Shown here in pieces: positions 4,607 to 7,262 of a DNA stretch of 7,262 nt. The position numbers and the translations under genes were made by a program. The stretch's first letter is position 1, and each line of letters begins with the position of its first letter. The notes beneath the pieces are model-generated. The model saw only the letters and a program-made list of their open reading frames with translations. It searched no databases and was not told where the DNA came from. Source of the stretch: an uncultured Rhodanobacter sp. (GTDB lineage Bacteria; Pseudomonadota; Gammaproteobacteria; Xanthomonadales; Rhodanobacteraceae); assembly GCA_903827735.1 (NCBI GenBank), contig CAIKJM010000132.1, positions 1 to 7,262 of the forward strand. The letters run 5' to 3'.

Positions 4607-7027
4607 TTACTCAGCCTGAAAACAGTGCGTTCCCGTCGGGAAGGCATACGGCGCAAGTGGGACACCCTGAGCCGTGAAGCCCACGGCCGATGTCGGCGAG
4701 GTGGACGGCAGCCGGAAGTCGTCTGCATCGGCGTTCTGAAAGAGGGGGTCGCCGATCACGCTGTGCACATCCGCATGCGTCGCCGAAGGACTGCCGAACG
4801 CTAACGTATTGGCTTTGGTCAATTGGAGACCCATCACGTTGTAATCCAATACGCCTGGATTGGGGTCGATGTAGCCGTTCGTATTGGTATTGGCGTCGGC
4901 GCCCGCACCCAACGCCCTGTAAACAATGTTATGCGTGATTGAAAAATGGGTAACTGTCTTATCGTCCAGCAATGTTTCGACGCCGTATTCGGAAGCGCTG
5001 GACAACGGGATGGCCGAGTCGTTGACAAAAAGCACCATGGATGAAAGCGACCTTGTGGGCGCTCCGCTGACCGAGCCGTTGACTAATGTGACGGCAACGC
5101 GATGCGATTGCTGGGGTTTGGCTGCGGTACCGAAAACATATTGAGTAATGGGTCCGGGCATGCCCGCCTGGCCGGTAACTACGCTGGCTGATCCAATCAG
5201 TTTTCCATCGATAGCTACCGTGATGGACGGCTCGACGGAATCCGTGGTGGTACCGGATGCTTGAACGATCAAACGGTCAGTGCATTGGCCGCGAGTGAAA
5301 TAGGCGGGGAGCAAATCGATATAAACCGTGCCGCTGTTCGGCATCGCGCCGGTTGCCGGCACGGTTCCTAAAACCCCGCGATCGTACATGGGCTGGGACT
5401 GAAGAATGGAGACGTTGTTATCCGCCACATTGCTGGTGCAACCGTGGCATAGCAAAATGCCCTGGCTGTTATTAAGGACGACATTTTTCTGTATCAAGAC
5501 GTTGCTGACGTGGTCGTCCATGTAGATGCCACGATTTTGACCGACGTTGTAATTACCCACTCCATCGCGACCGAGGCCGCCGGTGCTTTCAATGCGATTT
5601 CCGCTAATCGTCGAATTCAGGCCGACATAATTTGCGGTGCCTGCATCGGCATAGATCGCCGCCGAATCGTCGGTCTGTTGACTGGTGTTAAGCAGGACAT
5701 TGTTCGATACGAGCACATCCGTCAGCGAACCGAGCGAGTCAGGCGACAGATTAATGCCCCATCGACCGACGCCATCCACATCGTTGGCGTCGATCACATC
5801 GTATGCGCTTTGCTGCACGACGATGCCGGCGCTACCGGCGTTGATGCGGCCCAAGTGAGTCAACACGTTACGCGACACGGTGACGTAATCACTGTGACTT
5901 TTCACGATAATGCCAGTGCCGCCCAGCTGGTCGAACTGATTGTTCATGATTAAATTCTTTGGGGAATTGATCAAATCGATGCCGTTACCGACACTCAAAA
6001 ATCGGCTGTTGGCGATATTGCTGTTCGTCATGTTGGACGCGATGATGGCTGCTATGGGCATCGGGTTGTAGGCGAAGCCCGAGTAGTCTGTATAGCCAGC
6101 GCGCGGCGAATTGGTATCGCTGAAAGTCAGACCGATCAGAGTGAATTTATCCACGCTGTCGATGGATATCAAAGTATCCAGATTGGCCGCAACAACGTTA
6201 TTTTTGTTCTCAAATGCCACCTTGGATTCTTGGCCGCCGACGAATCCTGGTTCCGGCTTGATATATACTTTTTTCAGTGCTGGATCGTAAGCAAATTGGC
6301 CAAAACCTTGAAGGTCTTCCGGGTCTGCGAGGACACGCCAGCTGCCGCCAGCCGGTGCGGACGCGTTGCCCGTGAAACTCAACGTGTTATTGGTGGCGTC
6401 GTAGCCGCTAGCGATGACAAATTGGTCGGTGTAGCGCGCGCTATCCATGATTTGGATGATGGCGCCCGGCTTTTTCGCGGAAGCCGTCAGATCGGCCGCA
6501 AACACATTGAAAGTTTTGGCTTTGGCGGGAAGCGCTATGGAGCCGTTGATCAAGCGCCAGCCGGTAACATACGGCCTGCGAATATCCAGACCGATGGATG
6601 CGGGCAATTGACGCTCACCGTCGATGCGCAGATCCACCCCGACCGGCAAATCGGCCGACGCCACGTATTCGCCGCCGCCGGCTGCAACCCACCCCGTGAT
6701 GGGAAAACCTCCGCTGATCACCGATTCGCCCGCCACCCCTTCCCAGATTTCGCCCGAATCGTTGGCGTTGAACGTGAGCGGCTGACTGAGATAATACGTT
6801 CCGGGTTCTAGAATGACCGACTTGGTGGTCGATGACGCCCGTATTGCTTGCTGCGCTCTCGCCGGGGACGCAAACGGGTGATCAAAAGTACCGTCATTGG
6901 TATCGCTGCCATGCGGAGAGACGTATATCGGCAACTCCGATGCGTAAACGAATGACGAAACGGCAAGCAGCACGCTGAATACCGCGAACCGAACAGCCAA
7001 TTTGTTTGATTTTGAAAAGTGCTTCAT
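4607..7027 (-). CDS. Secreted right-handed parallel beta-helix protein, GH141-like, with CBM60-like insert
   Basis: The product has 806 residues. The ATG at 7027 is chosen because GGGGAA precedes it and a Sec signal peptide follows at once (basic MKHFSKSNKL, hydrophobic core, cut after VYA, residue 29). An in-frame start at 7117 would put 30 unrelated residues before the signal. The mature start (IYVSPHGSDTNDGTFDHPFASPARA) is typical of secreted beta-helix carbohydrate enzymes. Residues 95-260 (VISGGFPITGW, then a beta-rich domain) and the PbH1-type rungs at 285-545 resemble glycoside hydrolase family 141. Aspartates in AIYADAG (461) and GIYMDD (504, 505) are candidate catalytic residues. Residues 565-672 look like a CBM60-type beta-sandwich (IVQASGTT, ITVAIDGKLIGSASV, SHRVAVTLVNG). 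The helix then resumes and ends with the family-like VIGDPLFQNADADDFRLP (757-774). The likely role is cleavage or binding of plant or microbial polysaccharide outside the cell or in the periplasm. Fold confidence is high, family and substrate moderate. Confidence 0.85.
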   Translation of the reverse strand: MKHFSKSNKLAVRFAVFSVLLAVSSFVYASELPIYVSPHGSDTNDGTFDHPFASPARAQQAIRASSTTKSVILEPGTYYLSQPLTFNANDSGEIWEGVAGESVISGGFPITGWVAAGGGEYVASADLPVGVDLRIDGERQLPASIGLDIRRPYVTGWRLINGSIALPAKAKTFNVFAADLTASAKKPGAIIQIMDSARYTDQFVIASGYDATNNTLSFTGNASAPAGGSWRVLADPEDLQGFGQFAYDPALKKVYIKPEPGFVGGQESKVAFENKNNVVAANLDTLISIDSVDKFTLIGLTFSDTNSPRAGYTDYSGFAYNPMPIAAIIASNMTNSNIANSRFLSVGNGIDLINSPKNLIMNNQFDQLGGTGIIVKSHSDYVTVSRNVLTHLGRINAGSAGIVVQQSAYDVIDANDVDGVGRWGINLSPDSLGSLTDVLVSNNVLLNTSQQTDDSAAIYADAGTANYVGLNSTISGNRIESTGGLGRDGVGNYNVGQNRGIYMDDHVSNVLIQKNVVLNNSQGILLCHGCTSNVADNNVSILQSQPMYDRGVLGTVPATGAMPNSGTVYIDLLPAYFTRGQCTDRLIVQASGTTTDSVEPSITVAIDGKLIGSASVVTGQAGMPGPITQYVFGTAAKPQQSHRVAVTLVNGSVSGAPTRSLSSMVLFVNDSAIPLSSASEYGVETLLDDKTVTHFSITHNIVYRALGAGADANTNTNGYIDPNPGVLDYNVMGLQLTKANTLAFGSPSATHADVHSVIGDPLFQNADADDFRLPSTSPTSAVGFTAQGVPLAPYAFPTGTHCFQAE

Positions 7028-7262
7028 AAATTCCCCGGGTTGAATATCAACGGCAGGCACTGGATGCCTGGATCGCTGTTCTGAATATGCTCGGCGCGTT
7101 AGAAATCGTGGTGGCAAACCGCGTCCTTTGGCGTGTGAACGCCTGCGTGGAAATCAGCTCGTCAACAATTTTTTTGACATCGCGTTGTCGATGCCGGTGC
7201 GAGTTGTGCTTCGGCGTGACGGATTGAGTGAATGTGGAGCGAGCACTGCCCGGGGTCGTCAT
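7028..7262 (-). promoter_or_regulatory. Upstream region of the beta-helix gene
   Basis: This holds the ribosome site GGGGAA just before the start at 7027 and presumably the promoter, though no clear -35/-10 pair is visible. A small hairpin, GGCGT-GTGA-ACGCC (7130-7143), and GTCAA/TTGAC (7161-7165, 7174-7178) around a run of seven Ts are possible regulatory elements. A 71-codon open frame spans 7262-7047 on the minus strand, starting at the very edge. It is low-complexity and Ser/Thr/Arg-rich with no recognisable domain, so I do not treat it as a gene, though its ATG at the edge leaves its upstream context unseen. Confidence 0.4.

Noticed and set aside
5510..5953. 147-codon plus-strand frame opposite the beta-helix rungs
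   Set aside because: Its regular Val/Ile/Asp/His pattern is the antisense image of the PbH1 repeats on the other strand.
6230..6811. 193-codon plus-strand frame inside the beta-helix gene
   Set aside because: It is antisense to a well-supported domain with family-like motifs, and has no recognisable domain or ribosome site. Long antisense frames are common in GC-rich coding DNA.
7047..7262. 71-codon minus-strand frame starting at the window edge, upstream of the beta-helix gene
   Set aside because: Low-complexity composition and no domain or visible ribosome site. It may be the leader of the beta-helix gene; the edge prevents a firm decision.

Overview
The window looks like chromosomal DNA of a gammaproteobacterium, most likely a member of the Xanthomonadales (Rhodanobacteraceae or Xanthomonadaceae). 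The reasons are the fairly GC-rich composition, the large membrane regulator with a winged helix, TolB-like and TPR domains that is common in that group, and short TGACCC-type repeat motifs between genes that I associate with those genomes. The assignment rests on family recognition only.

Four protein-coding genes are well supported. From the left: a small exported protein of unknown function (296-634, minus); a 691-residue ToxR/CadC-type transmembrane regulator (980-3055, plus), divergent from it; a pirin-family cupin (3546-4427, minus); and a large secreted right-handed parallel beta-helix protein (4607-7027, minus). The last resembles GH141-type glycan-active enzymes and carries an inserted CBM60-like beta-sandwich. 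The beta-helix gene and pirin lie in tandem on the minus strand but are separated by 179 bases with strong GC-rich hairpins, so a simple operon is doubtful. The regulator and the small exported protein share a 345-base divergent intergenic region with several inverted repeats, which makes the small gene the most natural local target of the regulator. This is inference.

The non-coding parts hold most of the unexplained structure. These are a MITE-like inverted repeat with TGACCC cores at 226-276, partial copies at 808-818 and 3353-3408, a three-arm alternating palindrome at 4557-4586, and hairpins at 34-59, 3292-3307 and 3488-3508. No tRNA, rRNA, CRISPR array, intact transposase or prophage gene is visible. 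I see no clearly new multi-gene system. The most interesting items are the beta-helix/CBM composite enzyme, the repeat family, and the regulator paired with the small cysteine-containing exported protein.
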